A stretch of DNA of 64,000 nucleotides from Planctomycetota bacterium. GTDB taxonomy: Bacteria > Planctomycetota > UBA1135 > UBA2386. Shown one piece after another: positions 33,317 to 42,685 of the stretch. The stretch lies in assembly GCA_028281765.1 (NCBI GenBank), contig JANQJF010000090.1, positions 1 through 64,000 of the forward strand. The letters run 5' to 3'. Position 1 is the first letter of the stretch. Each line of letters opens with the position of its first letter. The position numbers were made by a program, and so were the translations under genes. The notes under the pieces were generated by a model. The model made no database searches and was not told the origin of the DNA. It was given only the letters and a program-made list of their open reading frames with translations.

Positions 33317-35337
33317 ACACTCGCCTGCTCGTCGCGGTCCTCGTGGCCGCCCTGATCGCCATCGCTGGCTACCAACTCCTCGGCACGAGTGACGAGGGGA
33401 GCGCCCCGCCGACCGTCGAATCCGAGCAGACCAGGACGGGCGGCGACCCCGCCAAACCGGCGACCGCGGGATCCCCGGAGAGCGCGACCGAATCCGTCGC
33501 GACCGACGAAACCGCGGATCGCGTGGCGGTCGGCACCGGCTCCGGAGCCGAATACGAGCAGGGCGTCCACGGCCGCATCGTCGACGCGAACGGCGCCCCG
33601 GTGCCGGGCGCCGCGGTGTTCTTCATGGAAGGCCCCGGCAGCGACATCTTCACCGCGATGCATCTCGCGCATCGCGGCGTGATCCTGCCGCCGATCGCGA
33701 TCACGGAGAGCGACGACCAGGGCACGTTCACGGTCGGGCTGCGCAAGCCCACCCCGGACAAGACCTACCTGGTCCGTGTCACCCACGACAAGCACGCGGA
33801 CACGTCCGTCCCGGGCATCAACCTCGGCTCGGGCCAGTGGTACGACGCGGGCGACATCCGGATGCCGAAGGGTGTCGTGCTGCACGGCCGCATCACGGTC
33901 GCCGGCACAGGCAACCTGCCGATCCCCGGCGCCAAGGTCTACGCACGCGCACTGGAAGGAGTCTCGGGACTCAACCCTGCGCCGGGTCGCGAGACGGGCG
34001 TCGAGACGGAGGCGGACGCCAACGGCTTCTACCGGTTCGAAAACCTCAAGATCGGCGTCGCGACGGTCAGTGCCGTCGCCCCGGGCTTCGCGAAGGTCGA
34101 GAAGGCACACCAGAGGCTCGACGGAAAGTCCGAGCACCTTGCGAACTTCGAACTGCCGCAGGGCAAGTCGATCGAGGGCATCGTCACCGACAGCCAGGGG
34201 TTGCCGGTCCCGCGCGCACGCGTGACCGCCGACGCCGTGAGTTCGAAGACGCCCGTTGCCGAGGAAACGATCTCCGACCACGAGGGGCGCTTCGAAGTCC
34301 TCGGCCTCCACGACGGCCCCTATCAGGTCGCGGCGATGGCGCACGGATTCGTCCGGATCGAGACCACCGCCGAAGCCGGCGATCGAGGCGTTCACATCGT
34401 CCTCGAGAAGCAGTGCGAAGCGCGGCTGCGCGTCGTCGCGAAGAATTCGCGCCTCGTGCGCAACTACCAGCTGTCGATCAAGCGCTACTTCGAAGGCCAG
34501 GACCAGTACGGGCCGGTGCGCACGATCCCGGTGCAGCACGTGACCGAGCGCGACCTCGAGCGCGGCGTGTTCACGATGACCGGCATCGACCCCGGCGCGT
34601 ATGTATTCGAGGTCGTCGCGCGCAACCACGCGAAGACCTACTCCGATCCGTTCATGGTCGAGATCGGCGCGGAGTCGCCGCTCGTCGAGGTCACGCTCAA
34701 CGACGGTGGCACGCTGACCGGCGTCGTCGTCAGCGAGAGCGGCGGCGTTCTCGCCGGCGTCACCGTCTCGACGCTGCAGAACTTCCTCGACGAAAACTCG
34801 CTCACGACGATGTTCGGATCGATGATCCCCGCGAAGGTCACGCTTCTATCCGCGACGACCGATTCGCGTGGCGTCTACACGCTGCCGAAACTCGCGCCGG
34901 GCACCTACCAACTCAAGTTCGAGCACCCGACGCACACGCAGACCAACGTCAAGGGCATCGACGTAGCCGAAGGTAGGACCGTCGACATGGACCCGGTCAC
35001 GATGCGTCACGGCGCCGAGATCTCGGGCACGGTCGTGATCGACGGCCGCCCCACCGCGCACTGCAAGGTCACCATCACCGCGGTGCCCGACCCGACCTCG
35101 AAGTCGCTGAGCACCGTGACCGGCGAAGCGATCAGCGACAGCCAGGGTCGCTACAAGCTCGCGCGGCGCCTTCCGCCGGGCCGCTATTCGGCGCGCGCCG
35201 CGCGGCAGACGCTGAACAGCCCGATCATGCAGGTCCTCGATTTTGCGAAGACCCAACGAGAATTCACACTGGCTTCGGGCCAGGACACCTACACATTGGA
35301 CTTCAACTTTCAGTCGACAGGAACCCCGGGCAGATGA
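33313..35337 (+). CDS. Membrane-anchored carboxypeptidase-regulatory-like repeat protein 2
   Basis: 674 residues. N-terminal helix (LLVAVLVAALIAIAGYQLL), an acidic/Thr-rich spacer, then about six CarboxypepD_reg-like units (HGRIVDANGAPVPGAAVFF, RFENLKIGVATVSAVAPGF, EGRFEVLGLHDGPYQVAAM, GVYTLPKLAPGTYQLKF). Closely similar in length and order to the next gene; shared landmarks include PAPGRE/PPPGRE, ITD-type turns, AHG/APGYVRI and HIVLEKQ. This points to a tandem gene duplication. Start and stop overlap both neighbours by ATGA, so the three are translated together. Confidence 0.78.
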   Translation: MNTRLLVAVLVAALIAIAGYQLLGTSDEGSAPPTVESEQTRTGGDPAKPATAGSPESATESVATDETADRVAVGTGSGAEYEQGVHGRIVDANGAPVPGAAVFFMEGPGSDIFTAMHLAHRGVILPPIAITESDDQGTFTVGLRKPTPDKTYLVRVTHDKHADTSVPGINLGSGQWYDAGDIRMPKGVVLHGRITVAGTGNLPIPGAKVYARALEGVSGLNPAPGRETGVETEADANGFYRFENLKIGVATVSAVAPGFAKVEKAHQRLDGKSEHLANFELPQGKSIEGIVTDSQGLPVPRARVTADAVSSKTPVAEETISDHEGRFEVLGLHDGPYQVAAMAHGFVRIETTAEAGDRGVHIVLEKQCEARLRVVAKNSRLVRNYQLSIKRYFEGQDQYGPVRTIPVQHVTERDLERGVFTMTGIDPGAYVFEVVARNHAKTYSDPFMVEIGAESPLVEVTLNDGGTLTGVVVSESGGVLAGVTVSTLQNFLDENSLTTMFGSMIPAKVTLLSATTDSRGVYTLPKLAPGTYQLKFEHPTHTQTNVKGIDVAEGRTVDMDPVTMRHGAEISGTVVIDGRPTAHCKVTITAVPDPTSKSLSTVTGEAISDSQGRYKLARRLPPGRYSARAARQTLNSPIMQVLDFAKTQREFTLASGQDTYTLDFNFQSTGTPGR

Positions 35338-37349
35338 ACTCAGCCGCGAAGATCATCTTGGCTCTGCTCGCCGTCGCCGCAGTGGCGTACGGCGCGATGC
35401 AGCTCATGGAATCCCCACCCGCCGATCCGCCTCCGCAGTATCGGATCGATGACGAGTCCGAAGAGGGCGACGGCACGATCGATGCCGAGACCGGCTCGGA
35501 ACAGGCGGATCCCGTTCGGGTCGACACCGGCGCCGGTGCGCGCACCGACATCGGCAAGGACACGGTCGACACGTCGAACCTGCCGCAAGGCGTTCGCGGT
35601 CGCGCCGTGAACGAAGCCGGGATCCCGGTGGTCGGTGCCGAGGTCATCCTGCGCAAGGTCGTGCCCGGCGGATTCATCGGGCAGGTCGTGCAGATGCAGA
35701 AGGGCATGGGCAACGCGCCGATCGCGACCGCGGTCACGGACGGCACCGGAGAGTTCGCGCTCGGCATCCGGAGCATTCCGACCGAGACCCTCGAACTGTG
35801 GTTCACGAGCGACTCGACGATCGACCGCAACATTCCGCAGGTGAAGATCGTCGCCGACACCTGGAAGGACATGGGCAACATCGAGCTCAAGCGCGGCGCG
35901 ACGTTGTTCGGTCAGGTAACGGCCGAGGCCACGGGCGCACCGATCGAAGGTGCCCGCGTCGCCGCGAAGAACCCGATGATCGGCGGCCTCGCGCCGCCTC
36001 CGGGTCGCGAAGACGGCGTGTGGACTTTGACCGATGCGAACGGCGTCTACCGCCTCGAGAACCTGCAGCCCGGCGCGCTGATGATCCAAGCGGTCGCCGA
36101 GGGCTTCGCACGCGGCTCCAATCACGACACGCGCGTAAACTACGAGGCGCCGTCCGAGGTCAACTTCAAGCTCGCCGTCGGCAAGACGATCGGCGGTGTC
36201 ATCACCGACGCAGAAGGCCAGGGCATCGCGGGCGCCCAGGTCTCCGTCGTGTGCTTGAGCACCAAGACGCCGATGAAGGTCGAGGTCCGAACCGACGGGA
36301 ACGGTGAGTTCCTCGCGCTCGGCCTGATCGACGCACCGTTCCAGGTCAACGCGATGGCGCCGGGCTACGTCCGCGCCACCGAGCCGCTCGTCGAAGCGGG
36401 CACCGACGACGCACACATCGTCCTCGAGAAGCAGGGCGGCGCGCGCGTCAAGGTCGTCGGCGCCAACGGTCGCGTGCTGACGTCCTACTATGTCGCGGTG
36501 TGGCGCCACTTCGCGAAGAACGACCAGTACGGCGCGGCCCACGACATTCCGGGCCGCATGGTCCGCTCCCGCGACCTCGACTCCGACAAGGCATTCCAAA
36601 TCACCGGCATCAACGCGGGTGACTACGCGGTCGTCGTCGAGACCGGCAACTACGCGAAGACGCGATCCGAACCGTTCACGGTCACGAACGGCTCGGCCGA
36701 CCAGCTGATCACCGTCCGCATGAAGCAGGGCGGCAAGATCCACGGCACGGTCCTCGGCCCCGAAGGCACGCCGCTCGCCGGCGTCGAAGTCGAGACGATG
36801 CCCCCGGGTCTGATCGAGGTCCCGTTCATCAAGGATCTCCAGCACCTGATGACGACCGAGATCACCAAGACGAAGACGCGCACCGACGCGAAGGGCGAGT
36901 ACACGCTCAAGAACCTCGCGGCCGGCAAGTATCAGCTGAAGTTCACGCACCCGAGCTCGTTCGTGAAGTACGTCCCGGACGCCGAAGTCGGGGACGAGCA
37001 GATCACCGACATCGAGATCGTCCGCCTCGAGAAGGGCACCCGCGTGCACGGCACCGTGCTGGTCGACGGTCGACCGGGCGTCGGCGTCAAGGTGTCGATC
37101 TCGACGACGCCCGATCCGAACGTGCCGGTCGCGAAGCAGCGTCGCTTCTCGGCCGAGGCGCTCTCGAATGCCGAGGGCAAGTTCGAGTTCCCGCGCCGCG
37201 TGCCCCCGGGCAACTACACGCTGCGCGCCGGTCGCACGCAGGGCAACCCGCTGCTCGTCATGCTCGACTACAAGAAGACCGAGCAGCAGATCGTGATTGC
37301 CGGAAACCAGGACTCGTTCGAGTACAGCCCGAACATCCCGAGCAACTGA
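35334..37349 (+). CDS. Membrane-anchored carboxypeptidase-regulatory-like repeat protein 3
   Basis: 671 residues, paralogue of the preceding protein. N-terminal anchor (IILALLAVAAVAYGAMQLM), acidic spacer, then about six beta-sandwich repeats (RGRAVNEAGIPVVGAEV, PPPGREDGVWTLTDANGVYR, GEFLALGLIDAPFQVNAM, GEYTLKNLAAGKYQLKF). Last gene of the set; a strong intrinsic terminator begins 18 bp after its stop. The function is unknown; similar modules sit in surface adhesion or polymer-binding proteins. Confidence 0.78.
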   Translation: MNSAAKIILALLAVAAVAYGAMQLMESPPADPPPQYRIDDESEEGDGTIDAETGSEQADPVRVDTGAGARTDIGKDTVDTSNLPQGVRGRAVNEAGIPVVGAEVILRKVVPGGFIGQVVQMQKGMGNAPIATAVTDGTGEFALGIRSIPTETLELWFTSDSTIDRNIPQVKIVADTWKDMGNIELKRGATLFGQVTAEATGAPIEGARVAAKNPMIGGLAPPPGREDGVWTLTDANGVYRLENLQPGALMIQAVAEGFARGSNHDTRVNYEAPSEVNFKLAVGKTIGGVITDAEGQGIAGAQVSVVCLSTKTPMKVEVRTDGNGEFLALGLIDAPFQVNAMAPGYVRATEPLVEAGTDDAHIVLEKQGGARVKVVGANGRVLTSYYVAVWRHFAKNDQYGAAHDIPGRMVRSRDLDSDKAFQITGINAGDYAVVVETGNYAKTRSEPFTVTNGSADQLITVRMKQGGKIHGTVLGPEGTPLAGVEVETMPPGLIEVPFIKDLQHLMTTEITKTKTRTDAKGEYTLKNLAAGKYQLKFTHPSSFVKYVPDAEVGDEQITDIEIVRLEKGTRVHGTVLVDGRPGVGVKVSISTTPDPNVPVAKQRRFSAEALSNAEGKFEFPRRVPPGNYTLRAGRTQGNPLLVMLDYKKTEQQIVIAGNQDSFEYSPNIPSN

Positions 37350-37367
37350 ACCATAGTTCCGACGCCG

Positions 37368-37411
37368 AAAGGGGCGTCCGAGGCCGCGTGCCTCGGACGC
37401 CCCTTTTCGTT
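37368..37411 (+). terminator. Rho-independent terminator of the carboxypeptidase-regulatory operon
   Basis: A perfect 17-bp stem, AAAGGGGCGTCCGAGGC at 37368-37384 pairing with 37390-37406, a 5-nt loop (CGCGT) and a T-rich end (TTTTCGTT, 37404-37411). It lies between the third repeat protein and the tryptophan dioxygenase. Confidence 0.95.
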
Positions 37412-37425
37412 ACGTTCCGGGGACC

Positions 37426-38565
37426 ATGACGTCGACGCCTCCCCCACAACCCGGCACCCCGACCAACTACTGGGACTACATCGCGGTCGAGCAGCTCCTG
37501 TCTCTGCAGGGCGGCGTCGAGCAAGACGAATCCCAGCTCAGCGATGACGAAGTCCGATTCATCGTCATCCACCAGATCGACGAGCTGTGGATGAAGCTCG
37601 CGCTGCGCGAGCTGCAGACCGCACGCGACCTCTTCGGCCTCGACTTCGTCCCCGAGACCTCGCTCGCGAACGCGCGCAACGCGCTGCGACGCGTCGCCGT
37701 GCTGTTCGACCTGATGGCGAACCACTTCCGCCTCATGGAGACGATGCGGACGCAGGACTACCTGCGGTTCCGCGACAAGCTGTTCCCGGCGAGTGGCTTC
37801 CAGTCAGCGCAGCTGCGCGAGATCGAGATCCTGCTCGGGCTCGACGAGAACGACCGCATCCCGTTCGGCAACGAGACGAGCTACCGCGACGTGCTGCGGT
37901 CCGCGGACGGCAGCGACAGCCCGGCGCTCGCACGCGTGCAGCGACGCATCGAAGACACGCCCTCGCTCAAGGACGCCGTCTACGAGTGGCTTGGCCGCAC
38001 GCCGATCGACGCCTCGTCGCCCGACTCCGAAGTCGACGACGCCGTAGTGAACCACTTCATCGACGGGTTCCTCGCGAACATGGAAGAGGGGCGCGACGCC
38101 TGGCTCGAGAGCCGGATCGCGACGCAGGCGTTGACCGACGAGGACCGCGCGCGCCTGCACGGCCGCTACGACAAGGAGATCGCGTCGGCGCGTGCCTACC
38201 TGCGCGCCGAACACCTCGTGGACGCCGCCGAACGCGCGAACACCTGCCGACTGCGTGCGGCGATCCTCTTCATCGAGAGCAATCGCGATCTACCGCTCCT
38301 GAGCTGGCCCGGCGAGATCATCGACTCCCTCGTCGCGTGCGAGCAGGCGATGCTCGTGTTCCGCCAACGCCACGCGCGCATGGTCGAACGCGTGATCGGC
38401 CGGCGCGTCGGGACCGGTGGCTCGGACGGCGTCGACTACCTCGATCGCACCGCGCTCAGCTACCGCGTCTTCACGGAGATCTGGACGGCGCGCACGCTGC
38501 TCATGGAGCCGGGGCGCACGCCCGAAGTGTCCAACGAGGAATACTACGGGCTGCGGAGCAGCTGA
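37426..38565 (+). CDS. Tryptophan 2,3-dioxygenase family protein
   Basis: 379 residues, about 80-100 longer than bacterial KynA of 280-300. Heme-dioxygenase landmarks are present: NYWDYIAVEQLL, the distal-side HQIDELWMKL (His and Arg/Glu region), DYLRFRDKLFPASGFQS, and the proximal heme-ligand region RHARMVERVIGRRVGTGGSDGVDYL. The enzyme would open the indole ring of L-tryptophan to N-formylkynurenine. The extra length is an insertion of helices in the middle (about 150-230). No other kynurenine genes are near. It may belong to a divergent TDO subgroup. Confidence 0.85.
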   Translation: MTSTPPPQPGTPTNYWDYIAVEQLLSLQGGVEQDESQLSDDEVRFIVIHQIDELWMKLALRELQTARDLFGLDFVPETSLANARNALRRVAVLFDLMANHFRLMETMRTQDYLRFRDKLFPASGFQSAQLREIEILLGLDENDRIPFGNETSYRDVLRSADGSDSPALARVQRRIEDTPSLKDAVYEWLGRTPIDASSPDSEVDDAVVNHFIDGFLANMEEGRDAWLESRIATQALTDEDRARLHGRYDKEIASARAYLRAEHLVDAAERANTCRLRAAILFIESNRDLPLLSWPGEIIDSLVACEQAMLVFRQRHARMVERVIGRRVGTGGSDGVDYLDRTALSYRVFTEIWTARTLLMEPGRTPEVSNEEYYGLRSS

Positions 38566-38568
38566 CGC

Positions 38569-39570
38569 TCAGCCGCCGGCGAGCACTTCGACCGCTTCCT
38601 CGACGTCGGCGCGCGCGCCGATGAACAGCGGCGTGCGCTGGTGCAGCTCGGTCGCTTCGATGTCCAGGATCGGCTTGACGCCGTCGGTCGCCGCACCACC
38701 GGCAGCCTGCGCGACCATCGCGAGCGGCGCCGCCTCGTAGAGCAGCCGCAGCTTGCCCTTCGGCTTCTTGACCTCGCCGGGATACATGTAGATCCCGCCC
38801 TGGATCAGCGTGCGGTGGAAGTCGGCGACCAGCGCACCGACGTAGCGCGCCGAACGCTTGCCGCACTTGGTCGAGCCGTCGCGGAATCGCTTCACGAGCT
38901 CGACCTGCTCGGGGATCCACTTCGATTCGTTGGCCGCGTTGACCGCGTAGCTGCCCGTGCCCTCCGGGAACCGCAGCTCCGGATGCGTCAGGAAGAACAC
39001 GCCGACCGAGCGATCGAGCGTGAACCCGTTCACCGGGCCGCCGACGGTGTAGACGAACATCGTCGCGGGACCGTAGAGAATGTAGCCGGCGGCGACCTGG
39101 TCCATGCCACGCTGGAGGATGTCGTCCGGACTGACCTTGCCGTCGGTCGAGTGCCGCCGATGCACGCTGAAGATCGTGCCCATCGATCCATCGATGTCGA
39201 CGTTACCCGAGCCATCGAGCGGGTCGTGCAGGACGACGTACTTGCCTGCCTCGTTCCCTTCGAAGTGGTAGACCTCGTCCATCTCCTCGGACGCCATCGC
39301 GGCGACGCCGGTCACGCGTTCGAACACCGAGATGAACACGTCGTTCGCGACCATGTCGAGCGCGCGGACGTCCTCGCCCTGGACGTTGACCTTGCCGGTG
39401 TAGCCGAGCTGCTCGTGTAGGCCGGCCTTCATCACGTCGTTCGCGATGATGCGACCCGCGAGACTGATGCGATTGAGGATCGTCGATAGGTCGCCGGAGG
39501 CCTTGACCTTCGCCTGATCCCGGAAGAACTGATCGGAGAGCGTCAGCCGCAGATGTTGGCTCGAGGACAT
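38569..39570 (-). CDS. fbp: Class I fructose-1,6-bisphosphatase
   Basis: About 333 residues from the ATG at 39570; the frame is open further but the upstream part is not conserved. The metal-binding signature DPLDGSGNVDIDGSMGTIF is intact, as are the ASEEMDEV acidic pair and the substrate loop GGIYMYPGEVKKPKGKLRLLYEA. Hydrolyses fructose-1,6-bisphosphate in gluconeogenesis or sugar-phosphate cycling. Converges with the dioxygenase and reads in the same direction as the hydrolase upstream. Confidence 0.96.
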   Translation of the reverse strand: MSSSQHLRLTLSDQFFRDQAKVKASGDLSTILNRISLAGRIIANDVMKAGLHEQLGYTGKVNVQGEDVRALDMVANDVFISVFERVTGVAAMASEEMDEVYHFEGNEAGKYVVLHDPLDGSGNVDIDGSMGTIFSVHRRHSTDGKVSPDDILQRGMDQVAAGYILYGPATMFVYTVGGPVNGFTLDRSVGVFFLTHPELRFPEGTGSYAVNAANESKWIPEQVELVKRFRDGSTKCGKRSARYVGALVADFHRTLIQGGIYMYPGEVKKPKGKLRLLYEAAPLAMVAQAAGGAATDGVKPILDIEATELHQRTPLFIGARADVEEAVEVLAGG

Positions 39571-39586
39571 GCCCCGAGGATACGAA

Positions 39587-40411
39587 TCAGCGCGGCGCGT
39601 CCAAGAAGCTTCGAATCCGCGCGCCGAACGGACCGCGTGCTTCGAGCGGGAGGTTGTGGCGATACCCCTCGGCGTTGACGAACTCACACGGACCACCGAA
39701 CGCCGCCTGCAGTTCCTTGCCCATGAACTGGGGCACGATCCGATCGAGGTCGCCGTGCAGGATCAGCGTCGGAACGCGAATTGCCGGTGCGGTCGAGAGG
39801 TTGTCGAACCGGTGCCGGAGCAGCCAGCCGACCGGAAGCCACGGATACTGGTAACCGGCGGCGGCCGCCAGCGACGTCGGTGGCATCGAGAGCACCAGCT
39901 TCTCGACGCCGTGCCGCGAGGCGACGTGCACCGCGCTGAACGTGCCGAGCGACGCTCCCGCGGCGAAGAGCGGCACACCGAGTTCGCGGGCACGCGCCTC
40001 GGCGCGCTCGGCCGCGACGTCCGCGGCGTTGAGGATCGGTCCGTAGCCGGGGCTCCCCTCGCTCCCGCCGTAGCCGGGATACTCGACGACGAGCGGCTCG
40101 ACGCCGTATTCGCGCCACTGGCTCGCCCAGTAGACCCCAGACCGTAGGTCTTCGCCGTTGCCGAGGAAGAAGAGCAGCACTGCGCGCGGCGACGGGGTCT
40201 CCGCGACCGCAACCCGAAATCGCCCGCCGCCCGGCTGCGACTGCCAGTCTACGCGCACCCCATCCGGCAGCGTCAGCTGGTCGCTCCGTCCGAAGTACGC
40301 GCCCACGAAGATCAACCGATCCTGGAACAGGAACATCGCGAGCACGAGCACGACGTAGAAACCGGCGAGTACGGCCAACCAGGTCACGATTCGTTTGCCT
40401 CGAGGACGCAT
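39587..40411 (-). CDS. Membrane-anchored alpha/beta hydrolase
   Basis: About 274 residues. N-terminal helix (TWLAVLAGFYVVLVLAMFLF) then an alpha/beta-hydrolase fold. Oxyanion/strand region VEYPGYGGSEGSPG, nucleophile Ser in GASLGT near 150, Asp in HGDLDRIVP and His in GYRHNLP. This looks like the BEM46/YfhR-type membrane-bound hydrolases of unknown substrate. Ends 17 bp before fbp starts. Confidence 0.8.
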   Translation of the reverse strand: MRPRGKRIVTWLAVLAGFYVVLVLAMFLFQDRLIFVGAYFGRSDQLTLPDGVRVDWQSQPGGGRFRVAVAETPSPRAVLLFFLGNGEDLRSGVYWASQWREYGVEPLVVEYPGYGGSEGSPGYGPILNAADVAAERAEARARELGVPLFAAGASLGTFSAVHVASRHGVEKLVLSMPPTSLAAAAGYQYPWLPVGWLLRHRFDNLSTAPAIRVPTLILHGDLDRIVPQFMGKELQAAFGGPCEFVNAEGYRHNLPLEARGPFGARIRSFLDAPR

Positions 40412-40415
40412 GCGG

Positions 40416-41678
40416 TCAGATGCCGACGTCCCGGCGCCACGCGTCGAGACGAGCCGACATCGCGTCGACACGCTCGGGATGCGCGGCCGCGACGTCGCGG
40501 CGTTCGCCGATGTCGTTCGACAGGTCATAGAGCTGCGACTTGCCGCCGCGACGGATCAGTTTCCATGGGCCATCGCGCATCGCGACACCCTTCCAAAACA
40601 GCTGCCGCTCTCCGAGCGACTGGCCGGCCAGCGCCGGCTCCAGGCTGATGCCGTCCGACTTCGGTGCATCGACACCGGCAAGCCCGAGCATCGTCGGCAT
40701 GAGATCGAGGCTGATGCAGAGCTGGTCGGACTCCCCCCCACCACCGATCCGGCCCGGCCACCACGCGATCGCGGGCACGCGATGCCCGCCCTCCCACACG
40801 GTGCCCTTGCGTCCGCGCAACGGATCGTTGCGCATGTGTCCGGCGCCACCGTTGTCAGAGAGGAAGATCACGAGCGTGCGGTCGGCTACGCCCTGCGCCT
40901 CGAGGGCATCGAGCACCGCGCCGACGTGCTCGTCGAGCGCCGCCATCATCTCGCGCACGACGACATCCCGCGCGCGCCCGTCCTTCTTCTGCCGATTCGG
41001 TCCACGAATCGCCGGACTCGTCGGCCCCTGGATCGGGGAATGCACGGCACCGTGCGGCAGATAGAGACAGAACGGCTCGTCCTTGTGGCGCCCGATGTAG
41101 TCGACCGCGTGGCGCGTCAGCAGATGCGTGAGGTAGCCCGGCTCATCGCGCTTCTCCTCGCCGACCCACCAGTCGAACGTGCCCATCCGGTCGTAGTGCG
41201 ACTGGTAGTCGATGTTGCCACTGACGAACCCGCGGAACTCCTCGAACCCGTGGCGCAGCGGGCCGAACTCCGTCGTGTACCCGAGGTGCCACTTCCCGAA
41301 GACGGCGGTGCGGTAGCCGGCATCACGCAGCAGTTCGGCGAACGTGGTGTGCTCGACCGTGAGCCCCGACGCGTGCGTCGCGTGCTTCGGATCCGCGTTG
41401 ATCACGCCCGGCACGCCGACGCGCTGCTGGTAGAGCCCGGTCAGGAGTCCGGCGCGTGTCGGACTGCACACCGTCCCGCTGGAGTGGAAGTCGGTGAACG
41501 TCAGCCCCTCACGCGCCATGCGCTCGAGCTGCGGCGTCTCGATCCAGCCGTCGTAGACGCTGGAATCGCCGTAGCCCATGTCGTCGGCGAGGATGATCAC
41601 GAAGTTCGGCGGCGGGTCGTCCGGGCCGGACTGTGCGGCACAGCCGATCAGCGACAGCGCGAGCGCCAGCGTTTTCAT
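40416..41678 (-). CDS. Lipoprotein sulfatase (type I, Cys-type)
   Basis: About 420 residues. Signal with lipobox LIGC (Cys13). Metal site NFVIILADDMGYGD (Asp32, Asp33), formylglycine motif C71-S-P-T-R, then KWHLG, and FLSDNGG near the second metal pair. Cys71 must be oxidised to formylglycine by an anaerobic or aerobic maturase that is not in the window. Type I sulfatases cut sulfate esters, often of marine polysaccharides. Start overlaps the preceding GNAT stop (ATGA), making it the last gene of the nupC-pnp-GNAT-sulfatase run. Confidence 0.9.
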   Translation of the reverse strand: MKTLALALSLIGCAAQSGPDDPPPNFVIILADDMGYGDSSVYDGWIETPQLERMAREGLTFTDFHSSGTVCSPTRAGLLTGLYQQRVGVPGVINADPKHATHASGLTVEHTTFAELLRDAGYRTAVFGKWHLGYTTEFGPLRHGFEEFRGFVSGNIDYQSHYDRMGTFDWWVGEEKRDEPGYLTHLLTRHAVDYIGRHKDEPFCLYLPHGAVHSPIQGPTSPAIRGPNRQKKDGRARDVVVREMMAALDEHVGAVLDALEAQGVADRTLVIFLSDNGGAGHMRNDPLRGRKGTVWEGGHRVPAIAWWPGRIGGGGESDQLCISLDLMPTMLGLAGVDAPKSDGISLEPALAGQSLGERQLFWKGVAMRDGPWKLIRRGGKSQLYDLSNDIGERRDVAAAHPERVDAMSARLDAWRRDVGI

Positions 41679-42685
41679 GCGAGATCCGAATCGCCGAGCG
41701 TGTACCACCAGTGGTCGTGCAGCCACTGCGTCGAGAAGCGCTCGTCCTGCACGATGTGGTTGAGCCGACGCTCGAGCACCGTCTCCGACGGCTCGATCGA
41801 GAAGCCGCGGGCAACGAACGACGCGTGCTCCGGACTGTTCGCCGCGAACACGACCATGACGCGCCCGCGGTTCTGCTCCCGCGCGATCGCGGTCGTGCGC
41901 GCAACCAGCGCATCCGCGGCGTCCGTGTCGCCCTCGGGCACAACCCAATCGACGATCGTGCACGCGCCGGAGATCAGCTCGTGCACCGGGCGCACGACGA
42001 CGAAGCCGACGAGCTGGCCCGCGCGGCGCGCGGCGAGCATCACGTACGGCTGCCCCGGGATCGTCGCGTAGCGCCAGTGCAGATACTTGGCGTCCCGCGC
42101 GAGCAGGCAACCGCGCCCGTCCGCGAACTCGTCGAACAGCGCGTCGGCCTCCATCGGGATCTCCGTCACGGCATCGACGTCGACACCAGCCGGGCCGTCG
42201 ACGTCGCCGCTGTTGGCATCGCGCACGAGGTAGTCGACGACGCGGATCGGCTCGTATCCGAGGAAGCGGGACCCGACGCGCTGTGCGGTGATCACCGGGT
42301 AGCCGTACATCGTGCCGTCGCCCGCATCACGACACAGCTGCTGCCACACCTCGCCGATGTTGACGAAGAGCCCCGGTCGCTTGAGGCCCGCACGATGCTC
42401 TTCGAGCACGAAGCTGTCGACGATGTGCACGAACACCGAGTCGCCGTGCGAACTGCGCACGCGGCACGGCACGCCGCCGTAGTGACCCGCGATCAGACCG
42501 TCGTCGGTGACGCCGACCATGATCCGGTGCCCTTCGGGATTCTGCTCGAACTGCCAGCGCCAGAAGTCGATCTCGCGATCGACATAGCCTTCACCGCACA
42601 CCTTGCGGAACACGGTGTTGAAGCCTTCGAGGATCTGCTGTTCGTCGCCCTCGCGGTACAGCCGGATGTCGTAGTTCTCGGTCAC
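41675..42685 (-). CDS. GNAT-family N-acetyltransferase (paralogue B)
   Basis: 336 residues. N terminus IRLYREGDEQQILEGFNTVF resembles paralogue A at 14699-15706 (MRPYEPGDEEGIVACHNQVF), the middle has a GNAT acetyl-CoA-like region (HRAGLKRPGLFVNIG), and both end W-Y-x-x-GDSDL plus one residue. Sits between pnp and the sulfatase with ATGA overlaps on both sides. Substrate unknown; nucleoside or amino-sugar linkage is only suggested by position. Confidence 0.72.
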   Translation of the reverse strand: MTENYDIRLYREGDEQQILEGFNTVFRKVCGEGYVDREIDFWRWQFEQNPEGHRIMVGVTDDGLIAGHYGGVPCRVRSSHGDSVFVHIVDSFVLEEHRAGLKRPGLFVNIGEVWQQLCRDAGDGTMYGYPVITAQRVGSRFLGYEPIRVVDYLVRDANSGDVDGPAGVDVDAVTEIPMEADALFDEFADGRGCLLARDAKYLHWRYATIPGQPYVMLAARRAGQLVGFVVVRPVHELISGACTIVDWVVPEGDTDAADALVARTTAIAREQNRGRVMVVFAANSPEHASFVARGFSIEPSETVLERRLNHIVQDERFSTQWLHDHWWYTLGDSDLA

